From Campylobacter concisus (GTDB lineage: Bacteria; Campylobacterota; Campylobacteria; Campylobacterales; Campylobacteraceae): DNA of 64,000 bases. The notes under the pieces were generated by a model. It had not been told where the DNA came from, searched no databases, and worked only from the letters and a program-made list of their open reading frames with translations. The position numbers and the translations under genes were made by a program. Numbering within the stretch: the first letter of the stretch is position 1; every line of letters starts with the position of its first letter. The stretch covers positions 1 to 64,000 of the forward strand of contig NZ_PPAW01000011.1 of assembly GCF_002913225.1 (NCBI RefSeq). The letters are read 5' to 3'. Shown piece by piece: positions 1 through 10,998 of this stretch.

Positions 1-171
1 AGTAAAAATAATCTACAAAAATTTTTCATAATTTTGCTTTTAATTTTGAAACAGAATTTTTATTAAAAAATAGAATTAGATTTTTTAGTGTCCTATATTG
101 TGATTTAAATTTTGGCAATCGACTTTTTGTTTTAGTTTTCACCCAAAAATTTCATGCCAAATTTTTAGAAT

Positions 172-279
172 TTATTTTGAAGTTTTATTCTCTTCTTTTA
201 AAACTTTAATGATAAGTCCAAGTCCAACACCAGCAACCAACACTATAAAAATTATCTCGGCGATATCAAGAGCTGTCAT
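172..279 (-). CDS. small single-pass membrane peptide, 35 aa
   Basis: A 35-codon ORF reads [20 protein letters not shown] and ends in a charged tail, [12 protein letters not shown] hydrophobic stretch at about residues 6-24 could span the inner membrane once. Its ATG (277-279) overlaps the TGA of rlmN (276-278) as ATGA, which suggests translational coupling as the last gene of the helicase-hisF-rlmN run. I do not recognise a family. C. jejuni also has a small ORF after rlmN (from memory), but I cannot tell whether they are related. The short length keeps confidence moderate. Confidence 0.55.
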   Translation of the reverse strand: MTALDIAEIIFIVLVAGVGLGLIIKVLKEENKTSK

Positions 280-1421
280 TTTTTACTCACGTTAGTTTTA
301 TCGTTAGTTGGTTTTTCTTCTGCTTTAGCTGTACTCTTATCGATAACGTTAGTTTTAAATTTTGGATTTTCATTTCGCTGTTTTAGCTGTCCGCAAGCCG
401 CACTTATATCAAGTCCTTTACTCTGTCTGATCGTGCAAGTAACTCCATGATCTCTTAGATATTCTTGAAATTTTAGCATGTTAGAAAGCTCAGGTCGTCC
501 AAATTCACTGCCTTCATGCGGATTAAAATAGATCAAATTTACCTTTGCCTTGATGCCATGCAGTAGTTTTACCAGCTTTTTTGCATCACTAACACTATCA
601 TTTAGGTCTTTGATAACAAGGTATTCAAACATCACACGCTTTCGCATATCGATAGGAAATCCCCTAACAGCGTCCATAACAGCCTCGATATTATACGCCT
701 TATTTATCGGCATCAAGCGGCTTCTTAGCTCGTTAGTAACAGCGTGTAGCGATATAGCTAGCAAGACCCCAAGGTCCATCTCACCAAGCTTTTTTATCTG
801 ACTACCAAGCCCACTTGTTGATACGGTTTGACGGCGTGGTGATATGGCTAGACCCTCATTAAGTGCTAAAATTTTGATCGCTTTACTAACGTTAGTAAGG
901 TTATCAAGCGGTTCGCCCATGCCCATATAAACGACATTTATGCGCCTCTCGTATGGTATGTTATTCTCTCTTTTTATCCATAAAATTTGCCCTACGACCT
1001 CGCCAGCAGTCAAATTTCTAACAAGTCCGCCCTTTGCTGTTAGGCAAAAAGCACAGCCCATTTTACAGCCAACCTGCGAACTAACACAAACAGTGTAACG
1101 AGCATGGCGACTAACCTTACCATCCTCGTCGCTGATCTCCTCTTTCATCGGCAGCAAAACGCTCTCTATCTTTAAACCATCTTTTAGCTCAAAAAGATAC
1201 TTGATAGAGCCGTCGCTACTTTGCTCAAATTTCACACATTTTAGAGGATCGAGATAAAATTTCTCAGCCAGATACTGACGCATATCCTTTGGTAAATTTA
1301 GCATTTGGCTAAATTCTGTCGCATTTTTTTTGTACACCCACTCATAAATTTGCGTCGCTCTAAAAGAGGGAGAGACCAACTCTTTTAACTCTTCGATGCT
1401 AAGATCAAGCAAATTTTTCAC
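276..1421 (-). CDS. rlmN: 23S rRNA (adenine-2503-C2)-methyltransferase RlmN
   Basis: Radical-SAM enzyme that methylates C2 of A2503 in 23S rRNA, and in many bacteria A37 of some tRNAs, in the cytoplasm. The radical-SAM cluster motif CX3CX2C is at residues 119-126 (CKMGCAFC). Cys343 in ISAACGQL matches the catalytic cysteine that forms the transient methyl-cysteine adduct. GMGEPLDN is the SAM-binding GGEP-type motif. The 381 residues fit the family, with a charged, probably disordered C-terminal tail of about 35. The start is GTG, overlapping the previous stop as GTGA, so expression is probably coupled to the upstream phosphorylase-like gene. Confidence 0.96.
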   Translation of the reverse strand: MKNLLDLSIEELKELVSPSFRATQIYEWVYKKNATEFSQMLNLPKDMRQYLAEKFYLDPLKCVKFEQSSDGSIKYLFELKDGLKIESVLLPMKEEISDEDGKVSRHARYTVCVSSQVGCKMGCAFCLTAKGGLVRNLTAGEVVGQILWIKRENNIPYERRINVVYMGMGEPLDNLTNVSKAIKILALNEGLAISPRRQTVSTSGLGSQIKKLGEMDLGVLLAISLHAVTNELRSRLMPINKAYNIEAVMDAVRGFPIDMRKRVMFEYLVIKDLNDSVSDAKKLVKLLHGIKAKVNLIYFNPHEGSEFGRPELSNMLKFQEYLRDHGVTCTIRQSKGLDISAACGQLKQRNENPKFKTNVIDKSTAKAEEKPTNDKTNVSKK

Positions 1422-2098
1422 ATATTTTCCTTTACATATTTTGTTAGTAGCTCTTTGGCCGCAGAGTGATTTTTTATAAAATCAGTATGCGCATTTTTAT
1501 CACAAAAATTTGTCGCTACGAAAATTCCGTAAGCTGGAATTTTAAAAATTTGAGCCACTTTTAGAACAGAAAAAAACTCCATATTTTCTAAAAAATATCC
1601 CTTTTCAAACATCTTATGAGCCAAATTTTTGTCTGTCGTTATGAAATTTGATGAATTTGTTTTGATAGTTCCACGTGAAACGATAGAAGAAATTTCACAC
1701 TCGATAGGCGAATAAGATCTATTTTCTATGCTAGAAATTTCAACATTTGCCCCAACCGAGCTTTCATAAATTTGCAAAATTTCACCATCTTTATAAAGGC
1801 CAGCTGAGCCAACAAAAACTATCTTTTCTGGCATCTGATATAAATTTCGCTCTGGATTTTTTGACAAATTTTGGCTTAAATTTTGCAGCTCTGGGTTTGA
1901 TGAGTTTGCAAATTTAGCCTCGATCTTTGCAAGATAGTGTGGATCAATGTTTTTTAAATTTATACCCTTTTCATCCGCTCCAATGCACGATCTTTTTTGC
2001 AAAAACTTTGTCAAATTTATCGCCATATCGACTAGCCCCACCCCCATCGGCAAGGCAAAGTCAAAAATTTCGTTTTTTCCAGCCGAGATAACTAACAT
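1418..2098 (-). CDS. nucleoside phosphorylase-like protein (purine/MTA type)
   Basis: 226-residue cytoplasmic protein that resembles the nucleoside phosphorylase/nucleosidase (PNP/UDP) fold. Visible features are a glycine-containing strand FVGSAGLY (about residue 96) and a C-terminal [12 protein letters not shown] helix. The latter resembles the substrate-binding ME(M/F) segment followed by the VR/K helix in this superfamily. Epsilonproteobacterial homologues are usually annotated as purine nucleoside phosphorylase, but the exact substrate cannot be read from sequence. ATG at 2098 overlaps the hisF stop (TGATG), and the 3' end overlaps rlmN by 4 nt, so it sits inside a coupled operon. Confidence 0.6.
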   Translation of the reverse strand: MLVISAGKNEIFDFALPMGVGLVDMAINLTKFLQKRSCIGADEKGINLKNIDPHYLAKIEAKFANSSNPELQNLSQNLSKNPERNLYQMPEKIVFVGSAGLYKDGEILQIYESSVGANVEISSIENRSYSPIECEISSIVSRGTIKTNSSNFITTDKNLAHKMFEKGYFLENMEFFSVLKVAQIFKIPAYGIFVATNFCDKNAHTDFIKNHSAAKELLTKYVKENM

Positions 2099-2853
2099 CA
2101 AAGCCTAACCTCAACGCCATTTGCTTTGAGATACTCTTTCAGCTTTTTTATCTCGATCTCGCCAAAGTGAAATATCGAAGCAGCAAGACACGCATCAGCT
2201 CCAGCCTCAAAAGCATCTTTAAAATGCTCCATTTTCCCTGCACCGCCACTTGCGATAGTCGGTATAGAGAGCGCACTAAAAATCCTTGTTAGCTCCAGAC
2301 TAAAGCCCTGCTTGACACCGTCGTTATCCATAGACGTTAGCAATATCTCCCCTGCTCCGCGCGACTCGACCTCTTTTGCCCAAGCAAAGGCATCTTTTTT
2401 GGTATCAATCCTGCCACCATTTATAAAAACACTATAACCATTTTCGATCTTTTTAGCGTCGATCGCTACGACGACACATTGCGAGCCAAATTTCTTAGCC
2501 GCTTCGTCGATCAAATTTGGATCTTTTATCGCCGATGAGTTTAGGCTCACCTTGTCGCAGCCCGCATTTAAAAGGCGAGAGATATCATCGATCGTGCGTA
2601 TGCCTCCGCCAACGGTTAGAGGTATAAAAAGCTTGCTTGCGACCTTTTTTACCACATCAACTATCGTATCACGGCCAAGGTGAGAGGCTGTGATATCCAA
2701 AAAGCAAAGCTCGTCAGCGCCCTCGTCGTTGTATCTTTTAGCTATCTCGACTGGGTCACCAGCATCGACAAGTCCAACAAAATTTACACCTTTTACGACC
2801 CTGCCATCTTTTACATCGAGGCATGGGATTATGCGTTTTGCAAAATGATTCAA
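2098..2853 (-). CDS. hisF: imidazole glycerol phosphate synthase cyclase subunit HisF
   Basis: Cyclase half of IGP synthase. It takes ammonia from the HisH glutaminase and converts PRFAR to imidazole-glycerol phosphate plus AICAR in histidine biosynthesis. It is a (beta/alpha)8 barrel of 251 residues, the usual length. Catalytic Asp13 ([15 protein letters not shown]) and Asp132 (VVAIDAKK) are both present, as are the phosphate-binding glycine motifs VGGGIRT and ASGGAG. hisH and the other his genes are not adjacent. It is placed between an SF1 helicase (2-bp gap) and a phosphorylase-like gene, so histidine genes are dispersed here. Confidence 0.97.
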   Translation of the reverse strand: MNHFAKRIIPCLDVKDGRVVKGVNFVGLVDAGDPVEIAKRYNDEGADELCFLDITASHLGRDTIVDVVKKVASKLFIPLTVGGGIRTIDDISRLLNAGCDKVSLNSSAIKDPNLIDEAAKKFGSQCVVVAIDAKKIENGYSVFINGGRIDTKKDAFAWAKEVESRGAGEILLTSMDNDGVKQGFSLELTRIFSALSIPTIASGGAGKMEHFKDAFEAGADACLAASIFHFGEIEIKKLKEYLKANGVEVRL

Positions 2854-2855
2854 AT

Positions 2856-5800
2856 TTATCCTTTATCTATCTTTCTAGCTGCCACCTCAAAATATGGCAA
2901 ACTCGCCCAATTTTCTCGGTTTCCAACTATGTAAATAACCTCTTTTGCCCTTGTTAGTGCCACGTTTAGCAGGTTTGGCTTGCTAGCAGCCCAAGCTCTA
3001 GCGCCCTTTGTAGCTCCACCTAACACAAAGACAATAACATCAGCCTCTTTGCCCTGCATAGTGTGGATAGTGCCTGCACCTTTTAAATTTCTACAAACAT
3101 CTTTAAATGGCGTTATTATTCTGATGTTATTTTTCTCACCAGCTAGCTCACCTGCCAAGAGCTCTTTAACCACCTCGCCCTCGGCTTTATTGTAGTTGCC
3201 TATCCACTCTTCACTTCTAACATCTATCCACTTTGTTTGCACGTTAGTGTTTGCAAATTTACTAGCCGCGCTTCTGCCAAGTATCATCATATCATCGTAG
3301 GTAGTCTCGTTTGAGATCTCAAACATAGGGTTAGCGCACCTTCTATGCACGATCAGTGGTGAGCCGACCCAGATACTCTCGCCGCTACCTTTTATATATG
3401 TGCCGATCTTTTGCGCTTTGTCGGCTCTTAGTTGCACAGAGGACTTAAGCAAGTTAAACTCCTCTTTTGCCTCGCAGTAACTAAGGATCGCATTATTTAA
3501 ACTAACCGGCAGTGTTACGACTGGCTCAAGCTGAAGCGGATCGCCAACCACCACGGCCATCTTTGAGCGAAGCAAGGCGCCTAACGCGTTAGTTAAATTT
3601 GCCTGCCCTGCTTCGTCTATCAAAAGCATGCCTATATCGCCATTTAAAAAGTCTTTAAAAGTGTTATTAAACGAGGCAAAAGTCGAGCTAACAACAGGCG
3701 TTAGCAAGAAGAGCCCCTTGATGATCTCGCGTCTATGCTTTGCCTCTAAGCCGTTTTTCTCAGCCATCTTTTCATCGTTAAAGATAACGCTAAGGGCACG
3801 TAAATTTGTCCTAACAGCCTCTTTGCAGGAAAATATCGCTGCCTTATGCAAATTCAGCGCCTCTTTAAAAAGCTCTATCCTAGCCCTAAAAAGCTTTGTC
3901 TTGTGAAATTTCTCATCTATGCCACGCTCCATCATAAATGGCATACTCTTTTGCATTTCCTCATTACTCTTGCTAAAGCTGCCGTTTAGATAGCTATCTA
4001 GCTCCTCGCTCCTACCAAGTATCTTTTGGCGTCTAGCAAAGTCGCCTTGCAGCCTTTTGTAGAGATTTATCTTAGTATTTAGCTCTGCAGCCCTGCTCTC
4101 AAGCCCTACTATCTCGTCTTTTAGCTCATTTAACCTTGCCTCGTTTTTCTCTTTACTCTCGCCATTTTGCTTGCTTGCTTTTAAATTTTGCTCAGCTATC
4201 TGGCGGTTTATCTCGCCAACCTTTAACGCCTCGTCATTATACTTTTCAAAGGCCTCTGTCTTAAAAATCTGCTGAAAGAGAAAAAATGGCGGCTTTTCTG
4301 GTGTGCTTAGATACTCCTGCAAAGCTTCATTTTGACTAACAACTCTTGTTAGCTCGCTAAATTCAGCCTTTTTATCTTCAAGCTCGCCACTAACGCTAGT
4401 AAATTCACTCTCAAGCGGAGATAAAAGCTCCTCTATCTGCTTGGCTGAGTTATAGCTCTCTAGCCTCCTATCGACATCAGCCAGCTCACTTTTTAGGCTC
4501 TTTAGCTCCTCTTCTTTGATCCTGATCTCACTAAAAAGTAAATTTACCTCGTGAAGCGCAAGGTTAAATTTCTCCTTCGCCTCGTCAAAATCATCAGTCC
4601 TTTCGCCCACTGCCAGATATTTGCCAAGCCCCATCAAAAAGCCATCTTGCTCCAAAAACTCGCCATACTCTTTTGAGATCTCATCATACTGGCTATGAGT
4701 AGCCTCGATCTTTACGCCATTAATTGCATTAAAAACAAAATTTGACTTGTTTTGCTTTGAGCCAAGCGCCACGCAAAAAAGCCCCCAAGCTGGCTTTGAG
4801 ATAAAGGACTTCTCGCCAAATTTACTCTTTTCATCAGCCGAGAGCAGCCTTGTGGCTATAAATTTAAAATAATCAATCTCGCCCGCATAATCCCCTATGC
4901 TCTTTAACTGACTTAGCTCCTTGCTCAAAATCTCAACCGCGCCATTGTTGCAAGAGCTAACGACCATCTCGTAGCCTTGCAGCTCGTCATTTAGCCTAAA
5001 ATAAAGCGCCTTTTCGTCGCTGTCATAAACTGGCTCAAAGATATCATGCCTGCTCATTTGCGCGAGCTTCATCGCCCTAAGTGTGACAACCTCAGCCATC
5101 ACGTCCTTTAAAAGTGTCGTTTTGCCCGTACCTGGAGCGCCATTTACGCTATAAATCCCGCCGTTACCTTCTTTAAATTTCTCTATGATGTTATTTAGTG
5201 CCATTTGCTGTGAGAAATTTAAGGCAAAATCACTCGCAAAAGCCGATCTTGGGTAGCGCTCAGCCTTAAAAAAGTCCCTCACCGCCCTTTGATTTAGCTC
5301 ATCTCTAACGTCAAGCCTCTCAAATTTATTCTCACTGCCCTCGTCTAAAAACTGGTCCGTCAGCTCGTGCGTCCTGCCTGACTCGTAAAATTTGATAAGC
5401 AAATTTATATCATCTATAAAAAAGCTATTTAAAAGGGCGTCGTTCTCCTTAAAATTTGGATCAGCGATCCTTACTTCAAGCCTGATCACATCTTTACAAA
5501 ATGGCGTCTTTAGCGAGCTTTTTAGCTCCTCATGCACCGCTTTTACATAGTCGCTAAGCTTCATTTTCTCTTTATGGATAGAAATTTTATCCTTGATGTG
5601 CTCGCACTCTTTGTTAAAGTCGTTTTGGCTGATCTCCTTTAAATGGTTTAGGCGCACCATCGCCCAAGGAGCAGTTGGGATAAAGAGCTCATTTGATGAG
5701 CTTGGCGTAAAAAATGGGCTTAGCTCATCATCTAAATTTGCATCTTTTAGAGCAAAATTTTGCTCATTTTTACAAAAGAGTAGATCGCCAGAGAGCTTAA

Positions 5801-6134
5801 GTTTATAACAAAATGCCTTTTCAAAGCTCGTTTGCTCAGAGCGCAACTCATCTAAAATTTGCTCTTTTTCAAATTTCACCTTTGCTAGCTTTGATATCGC
5901 AAGAGCGAGTAAGTCCGTCTCAAAAATGCCGCCATAAATCGAAATTTCTACACCATTTTTTAAAAGCGACCTATCAAACGCTCTTAAAAATTGGACAAAT
6001 TTCTCATCGAAATTTGCGATCTCAAGGTCTATTGATTTTTTAAATTTGCTATTTGTCTTTTTTGGCTCGTCTAAGGTTTTTGGTTCTAAATATTGTGATA
6101 ATAAAAAGTATTTTAAGGTATTTGCCCTACTCAA
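2856..6134 (-). CDS. superfamily 1 (DNA2/NAM7/Upf1-like) helicase/ATPase
   Basis: 1092-residue ATPase. Walker A ([12 protein letters not shown], about residue 334), Walker B with motif II (LLIDEAGQA, about 840), motif III ([11 protein letters not shown]), motif V ([13 protein letters not shown]) and motif VI ([15 protein letters not shown]) are all visible and typical of Upf1-like SF1 helicases. Between motif I and II there is a long charged segment (about residues 500-720) that looks like coiled coil. The N-terminal 300 residues match nothing I can name. The start is TTG, with an AAGG about 10 nt upstream. It is the first gene of the run leading into hisF. Substrate (DNA or RNA) and biological role are unknown. 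Confidence 0.85.
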   Translation of the reverse strand: MSRANTLKYFLLSQYLEPKTLDEPKKTNSKFKKSIDLEIANFDEKFVQFLRAFDRSLLKNGVEISIYGGIFETDLLALAISKLAKVKFEKEQILDELRSEQTSFEKAFCYKLKLSGDLLFCKNEQNFALKDANLDDELSPFFTPSSSNELFIPTAPWAMVRLNHLKEISQNDFNKECEHIKDKISIHKEKMKLSDYVKAVHEELKSSLKTPFCKDVIRLEVRIADPNFKENDALLNSFFIDDINLLIKFYESGRTHELTDQFLDEGSENKFERLDVRDELNQRAVRDFFKAERYPRSAFASDFALNFSQQMALNNIIEKFKEGNGGIYSVNGAPGTGKTTLLKDVMAEVVTLRAMKLAQMSRHDIFEPVYDSDEKALYFRLNDELQGYEMVVSSCNNGAVEILSKELSQLKSIGDYAGEIDYFKFIATRLLSADEKSKFGEKSFISKPAWGLFCVALGSKQNKSNFVFNAINGVKIEATHSQYDEISKEYGEFLEQDGFLMGLGKYLAVGERTDDFDEAKEKFNLALHEVNLLFSEIRIKEEELKSLKSELADVDRRLESYNSAKQIEELLSPLESEFTSVSGELEDKKAEFSELTRVVSQNEALQEYLSTPEKPPFFLFQQIFKTEAFEKYNDEALKVGEINRQIAEQNLKASKQNGESKEKNEARLNELKDEIVGLESRAAELNTKINLYKRLQGDFARRQKILGRSEELDSYLNGSFSKSNEEMQKSMPFMMERGIDEKFHKTKLFRARIELFKEALNLHKAAIFSCKEAVRTNLRALSVIFNDEKMAEKNGLEAKHRREIIKGLFLLTPVVSSTFASFNNTFKDFLNGDIGMLLIDEAGQANLTNALGALLRSKMAVVVGDPLQLEPVVTLPVSLNNAILSYCEAKEEFNLLKSSVQLRADKAQKIGTYIKGSGESIWVGSPLIVHRRCANPMFEISNETTYDDMMILGRSAASKFANTNVQTKWIDVRSEEWIGNYNKAEGEVVKELLAGELAGEKNNIRIITPFKDVCRNLKGAGTIHTMQGKEADVIVFVLGGATKGARAWAASKPNLLNVALTRAKEVIYIVGNRENWASLPYFEVAARKIDKG

Positions 6135-6241
6135 ATTTCTTGCCTTATTTTGTTGTTTTTTAGCGATTATAGTCCATTTTATATATGATTAAACTAAACT
6201 TGTAATCATAGTATAAGTAATCTTTGGCTAATATCGCGGCT

Positions 6242-7084
6242 ATGATAAAGGCAAAAAAGCACTTTGGACAGAATTTTTTACAAGACAAAGCGACACTAGA
6301 TAAGATCATCCAAGCGATACCCAAGGACGTAGAAAACGTCGTTGAGATTGGGCCTGGCTTAGGTGATTTGACATTTAGACTTTTGCAAATTTATAAGACG
6401 ACCTCTTTTGAGATAGATTGTGAGCTGTTTCAAATTTTAAAGGTCAAATTTGCAAATGAGATCCAAAATGGACAATTAAAACTTTTTTGTAAAGATGCTT
6501 TAGAACAGTGGCAGCAAGAGGGCGGACTAAGTAGCGAGAACTACTTTTTGGTCGCAAATTTGCCCTATTACGTTGCTACGAAGATGATACTAAATGCGAT
6601 AGATGATGAAAAATGCCTTGGGCTTATTGTGATGATACAAAAAGAGGTTGCTCTTAAATTTAGTGCAAAGAGCAGGGATAAAGAATTTAGCGCTTTATCG
6701 ATCCTCGCATCACTACAAGGCAGGTGTGAGCTTTTGTTTGACGTGGATGCAAAGCTTTTTAATCCACCTCCAAAGGTCACATCTTCAGTCATCAAACTAC
6801 AAAAAACAAAAAAGATTTTTGGTAAAGACAGGATTTTCAAAGATGCAAAACAATACGAGGCTTTTAAAGCATTTTTAAGAGCTGCGTTTGCTTCGCCAAG
6901 AAAGACGCTTTTGAAAAATTTATCCACAAATTTTGACAAAAAGGCGTTAGAAGAAATTTTTGAAGACCTAGGCTTAGCTCAAAATTTACGTCCACACGAA
7001 CTAGATGTCGATTCTTATCTAAAAGTATTTGAAAGATTAAAGGAAGATAATGAACGACAAAAACGAAGAGAAAGTTGTAACTAA
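6242..7084 (+). CDS. ksgA: 16S rRNA (adenine1518/1519-N6,N6)-dimethyltransferase
   Basis: RsmA/KsgA dimethylates the two adjacent adenines in the 3'-terminal hairpin of 16S rRNA during 30S maturation. SAM-binding motif I is VVEIGPGLGDLT, the catalytic motif IV is NLPYYVATKM, and the N-terminus MIKAKKHFGQNFL is the classic KsgA start. I therefore chose ATG 6242 over an in-frame TTG at 6224. The length (280 residues) is normal. The 3' end overlaps rnj by 35 bp, so the two are co-transcribed. Loss of KsgA gives kasugamycin resistance in other bacteria. Confidence 0.96.
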   Translation: MIKAKKHFGQNFLQDKATLDKIIQAIPKDVENVVEIGPGLGDLTFRLLQIYKTTSFEIDCELFQILKVKFANEIQNGQLKLFCKDALEQWQQEGGLSSENYFLVANLPYYVATKMILNAIDDEKCLGLIVMIQKEVALKFSAKSRDKEFSALSILASLQGRCELLFDVDAKLFNPPPKVTSSVIKLQKTKKIFGKDRIFKDAKQYEAFKAFLRAAFASPRKTLLKNLSTNFDKKALEEIFEDLGLAQNLRPHELDVDSYLKVFERLKEDNERQKRRESCN

Positions 7085-9203
7085 TCAAAGCAAAAACAAC
7101 AAAAGACGAAGATTTAGACCAAAAAATAAGCCAAAACAAGAGGGCGAAACTACCGAGCAAACATCACTAGCAAGCAAAAGCGTGATAGATAACTTCTTTG
7201 CAGCAGAGCAGGCTGAAGCCAAAACGCACGCCGAGCCAAAGAGTCAAAATCCTCGCCCAAAAAAGCAAAGAAATAACAAAAATCAAAACAAAACTGGCGA
7301 AAACAATAAGCCAAAAGAGCAAAAACAGCAAAAAGAAAAGCCAAAACAAGAGCCAAAAGCTGAAGCTAAAAACGAGGCAAAAGAGCAAAAAGAAAAGCCA
7401 AAAAAGGCTAAAAAACCAAAGAAAAATTTACCTGCAAAGCTAAATGGCAACGAGCAGTGGCAGCAAGATATTGCAAGCGCGATGGAGGCAAACAAAGCTA
7501 CTCACGAGCTAAGACTTGAGCCACTAAAGTATCTAAACTCAAGCGAACATAAAATTCGCATAACTCCACTTGGCGGCCTTGGCGAGATCGGCGGCAATAT
7601 GACCGTCTTTGAGACCGAAACTAGCGCTATCATCGTTGATATCGGCATGAGCTTTCCAAGCGAGAGCATGCACGGCGTGGATATCCTCATCCCAGACTTT
7701 GACTACGTTCGCAAGATAAAAGATAAGATAAAAGGCGTCATCATCACGCACGCACATGAGGATCACATCGGCGCGGTGCCTTACTTTTACAAAGAGTTTA
7801 AATTTCCTATCTACGCCACACCGTTACCGCTTGGCATGATAAATAATAAATTTGAAGAGCATGGGCTAAAACAAGAGCGCTCGCTCTTTAGATCAGTCGA
7901 AAAAAGAAAACCTTATCTCATAGGTGACTTTGAGGTCGAGTGGATACACATCACGCACTCTATCATCGACGCTTCGGCACTTGCGATCACGACAAAGGCT
8001 GGCACGATCATCCACACAGGCGACTTCAAGATCGACCACACGCCGATAGATGGCTATCCAACAGACCTTGGCAGACTAGCGTATTATGGCGAGCGTGGCG
8101 TGCTCTGTCTATTAAGCGATAGCACAAACAGCTACAAAGAGGGCTTTACAAAGAGCGAAAGCAGCGTTGGCAAGACCTTTGACGCGATATTTTCAAAGGC
8201 AAAAGGGCGTGTCATAATGAGTACATTTAGCTCAAATATCCACCGCGTCTATCAAGCGATCGAGTGGGGACTAAAATACAACCGCAAAGTCTGTGTTATC
8301 GGCAGATCGATGGAGCGAAATTTATACACTGCCATGGAGCTTGGCTACATCAAGCTTGATAAGAAAATTTTCATCGACGCAAACGAGGTTGGTAAATTTA
8401 AAGATGACGAAGTACTTATCGTCACTACTGGCAGCCAGGGCGAGACCATGAGCGCGCTTTACCGCATGGCGACAGACGAGCACAAATATATAAAGATAAA
8501 GCCGACTGATCAGATCATAATCAGCTCAAAAGCGATCCCAGGCAATGAAAATAGCGTCTCAACGGTGCTAAATTTCTTACTAAAATCAGGTGCGAGCGTC
8601 GCTTACCAAGACTTTAGCGAGATCCACGTCAGCGGCCACGCAGCACAAGAAGAGCAAAAGCTGATGCTTCGCCTCATAAAACCAAAATTTTTCTTGCCAG
8701 TGCATGGCGAGTACAACCACATCGCAAAGCACAAAGAGACGGCTATTAGCTGTGGTGTGGATGAGAGAAATATCTATCTAATGAGCGACGGCGATCAGAT
8801 GGAGGTTTGTCAAAAATACCTAAAACGTGTAAAAACGGTAAAAACTGGTAAAGTCTTCATAGATAATCAAATAAATAAACAAATCGCAGACGATGTCGTC
8901 ATCGACAGACAAAACCTCGCTGAAGCAGGGGTTGTTATGATAATCGCTCAAATTTCACGTCACGGCGCAAAGCTCATCAACAAGCCTCGCGTCATCAGCT
9001 ACGGCCTTGTGGGCGACAAGCAAGACGCCGAGTTTAGAAAAGAGATGGAGGGCGTGCTAGAACAATACCTAAGCAACGTCAAAGAGGAGCTTTTGAAAGA
9101 TAGCAGACTACTCGAGTCACAAGTGCGCCAAGTGATCAGAAAGCACATCTTTAGAAAGGTCAAAAAGTACCCAACTATCGTGCCGATCATCTATCTAATG
9201 TAA
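7050..9203 (+). CDS. rnj: ribonuclease J with long basic N-terminal extension
   Basis: Metallo-beta-lactamase/beta-CASP ribonuclease, the main mRNA-decay and processing nuclease in bacteria lacking RNase E. The metal site HAHEDHIG, the downstream HTGDFKIDHTP and the beta-CASP segment ending in SGHA are visible. At 717 residues it is longer than Gram-positive RNase J (about 555). The extra sequence is a Lys/Gln/Asn-rich, low-complexity N-terminus of about 160 residues, as also known in Helicobacter RNase J. The gene starts inside ksgA. Confidence 0.95.
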   Translation: MNDKNEEKVVTNQSKNNKRRRFRPKNKPKQEGETTEQTSLASKSVIDNFFAAEQAEAKTHAEPKSQNPRPKKQRNNKNQNKTGENNKPKEQKQQKEKPKQEPKAEAKNEAKEQKEKPKKAKKPKKNLPAKLNGNEQWQQDIASAMEANKATHELRLEPLKYLNSSEHKIRITPLGGLGEIGGNMTVFETETSAIIVDIGMSFPSESMHGVDILIPDFDYVRKIKDKIKGVIITHAHEDHIGAVPYFYKEFKFPIYATPLPLGMINNKFEEHGLKQERSLFRSVEKRKPYLIGDFEVEWIHITHSIIDASALAITTKAGTIIHTGDFKIDHTPIDGYPTDLGRLAYYGERGVLCLLSDSTNSYKEGFTKSESSVGKTFDAIFSKAKGRVIMSTFSSNIHRVYQAIEWGLKYNRKVCVIGRSMERNLYTAMELGYIKLDKKIFIDANEVGKFKDDEVLIVTTGSQGETMSALYRMATDEHKYIKIKPTDQIIISSKAIPGNENSVSTVLNFLLKSGASVAYQDFSEIHVSGHAAQEEQKLMLRLIKPKFFLPVHGEYNHIAKHKETAISCGVDERNIYLMSDGDQMEVCQKYLKRVKTVKTGKVFIDNQINKQIADDVVIDRQNLAEAGVVMIIAQISRHGAKLINKPRVISYGLVGDKQDAEFRKEMEGVLEQYLSNVKEELLKDSRLLESQVRQVIRKHIFRKVKKYPTIVPIIYLM

Positions 9204-9212
9204 GGGAAATTT

Positions 9213-10166
9213 ATGCAGACAATGAACCAAATCGCAGCTAGAGTTTTAGAGATAGAGGCAAACGAACTTTTAAGACACGCTAAAAGCGTAGAGATAGAAG
9301 ATGCTGTAAATTTGATATATAACGCAAAGGGCAAAGTCATAGTAACAGGCGTGGGCAAGAGCGGTCATGTGGGCGCAAAGATCGCTGCTACGCTTGCAAG
9401 TACTGGCACGCCAAGCTTTTTCTTACACCCAACAGAGGCCATGCATGGAGATCTAGGCATGATAGAAAAAGACGATGTTTTGTTAGCCATTAGCTTTAGT
9501 GGTGAGAGCGATGAGCTTGTCAAAATTTTGCCTCACGTAAAGCGCTTTGGCGTGAAAATCGTCGCCATGGCAAGAAGCAAGACAAGCTCGCTTGGTAAAT
9601 TTAGCGACGCTTTTATAGATATAAATGTAGAAAAAGAGGCATGCCCACTAAATGCCGCCCCAACAGCATCAACCACACTAACGTTGGCCCTTGGCGATGC
9701 GTTAGCTGTTTGTTTGATGCAAAAGCGCGGCTTTAAAAAAGAGGACTTTGCAAATTTTCATCCAGGTGGTAGCCTTGGCAAGAGGCTATTTTTGAAGGTC
9801 AAAGATGTGATGAGAAGCGAAAATTTGCCGATAGTCCGCTGGAATGCAAGCCTAAAAAGCGCCATCGATACTATGACACATGGCAAGCTTGGCACTGTTC
9901 TCATCGTCGATAAAGATGGCGTGCTAGACGCTCTTTTAAGTGATGGCGATCTTAGGCGCGCGCTTATGAGAGAGGACTTTGACCTAGAAGAGCCAGCGAT
10001 GAAATTTGCAACCATGCATCCAAAAGAGATAAATGACAAAGAGATGTTAGCCGTAGATGCGTTAGCACTCATAGAAAAGTATAAAATTCAGCTTCTAGCT
10101 GTCGTAGAAAATGGCGTGCCTGTGGGTGTTTTACACATCCATGACCTTGCAAATTTAGGACTATAA
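9213..10166 (+). CDS. kdsD: arabinose-5-phosphate isomerase (KdsD/KpsF family)
   Basis: Isomerises ribulose-5-phosphate to arabinose-5-phosphate, the first step of Kdo synthesis for LPS/LOS or capsule. The N-terminal SIS domain (about residues 30-185) carries VTGVGKSGHVGAKIAATLAS and SFSGESDE. Two CBS domains follow (about 200-317). HPGGSLGKRL is the family's inter-domain signature. It follows rnj by 9 bp and precedes a pseudouridine synthase by 1 bp, so the four genes form one transcription unit. The paralogue names kdsD, kpsF and gutQ cannot be separated by sequence alone. Confidence 0.9.
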   Translation: MQTMNQIAARVLEIEANELLRHAKSVEIEDAVNLIYNAKGKVIVTGVGKSGHVGAKIAATLASTGTPSFFLHPTEAMHGDLGMIEKDDVLLAISFSGESDELVKILPHVKRFGVKIVAMARSKTSSLGKFSDAFIDINVEKEACPLNAAPTASTTLTLALGDALAVCLMQKRGFKKEDFANFHPGGSLGKRLFLKVKDVMRSENLPIVRWNASLKSAIDTMTHGKLGTVLIVDKDGVLDALLSDGDLRRALMREDFDLEEPAMKFATMHPKEINDKEMLAVDALALIEKYKIQLLAVVENGVPVGVLHIHDLANLGL

Positions 10167-10167
10167 A

Positions 10168-10941
10168 ATGGAAAAAACAAGACTAAATAAATTTATCTCA
10201 CACAACACAAACTACTCACGCCGTGAGGCAGATGAGCTGATAAAAGCTGGCAAGGTTAGCATAGCAGGGCGTGTGGTTAGCGACCTTGCTACAAGCGTGG
10301 ATGAAGATGACAAAGTGCGCATAAATGGCCGTTTGATAAAGCTAAAAAAGGAATTTACTGTTATCGTTTATCACAAACAAAAGGGCGAGCTAGTTAGCAA
10401 AAAAGATGACCGCGGACGAAAGACGATCTACGACACGTTAGATAAGAAATTTGCAAAATTTGTTAGCGTGGGACGCTTAGACTACGCAAGCGAGGGGCTA
10501 CTTTTACTAACTGACGCTCCAGCGATCGCCACAGCGCTCATGAATAGCGACTTAGAGCGCGAATACTACCTAAAAGTAAAAGGCGAGGTGACAAAAGAGG
10601 TGATAGAGGCGATGACAAATGGCTTTTTCGCCAAGGATGCCACCAAAGGCGCGCACGCAAAAACCACTATAAAATCAATGGAATTTAAGCCATTTCTAGC
10701 CTATAAAGTCTTTGGCTCAAGCGGTGGCTACACAAAACTAAAGGTCATCATCAACGAGGGTCAAAACAGAGAGCTTCGCCGCTTCTTTGGCTACTTTGAC
10801 CTTGAAGTGATGGATCTAAAACGTGTTAGTTTTGGACGTGTTAGCCTTGATATGCTAAAGCCTGGCAAATGGCGCTACTTCGAAAATAGCGAATACGAAG
10901 ACCTAAGAGACTTTTTAAAAGTTAATAACGTTAGATACTAA
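10168..10941 (+). CDS. rRNA pseudouridine synthase, RluB/RsuA type
   Basis: Converts a specific uridine of 23S (RluB/E/F-like) or 16S (RsuA-like) rRNA to pseudouridine. An N-terminal S4 RNA-binding domain (RLNKFISHNTNYSRREADEL, residues 4-23 onward) precedes the catalytic core. The active-site aspartate lies in GRLDYASEGLLLLTD (Asp about residue 104), and NEGQNRELRRFFGY is the conserved C-terminal RNA-contact motif. 257 residues is normal. It is the last gene of the ksgA-rnj-kdsD unit, and a 57-bp gap separates it from the next gene. Confidence 0.93.
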   Translation: MEKTRLNKFISHNTNYSRREADELIKAGKVSIAGRVVSDLATSVDEDDKVRINGRLIKLKKEFTVIVYHKQKGELVSKKDDRGRKTIYDTLDKKFAKFVSVGRLDYASEGLLLLTDAPAIATALMNSDLEREYYLKVKGEVTKEVIEAMTNGFFAKDATKGAHAKTTIKSMEFKPFLAYKVFGSSGGYTKLKVIINEGQNRELRRFFGYFDLEVMDLKRVSFGRVSLDMLKPGKWRYFENSEYEDLRDFLKVNNVRY

Positions 10942-10998
10942 CATTTTGGCTTGTTTCTCTAACGAAGAGGCAAATTAAATTTATAAAAATGGAGAAAA

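Noticed and set aside
6224-6241. Upstream TTG start for ksgA
   Set aside because: KsgA homologues begin at the MIKAKK-type sequence, and no better ribosome site supports the longer form.
7150-7495. Several minus-strand ORFs rich in Phe and Leu opposite the start of rnj
   Set aside because: They are the antisense reading of the Lys-rich low-complexity extension and have no ribosome sites.
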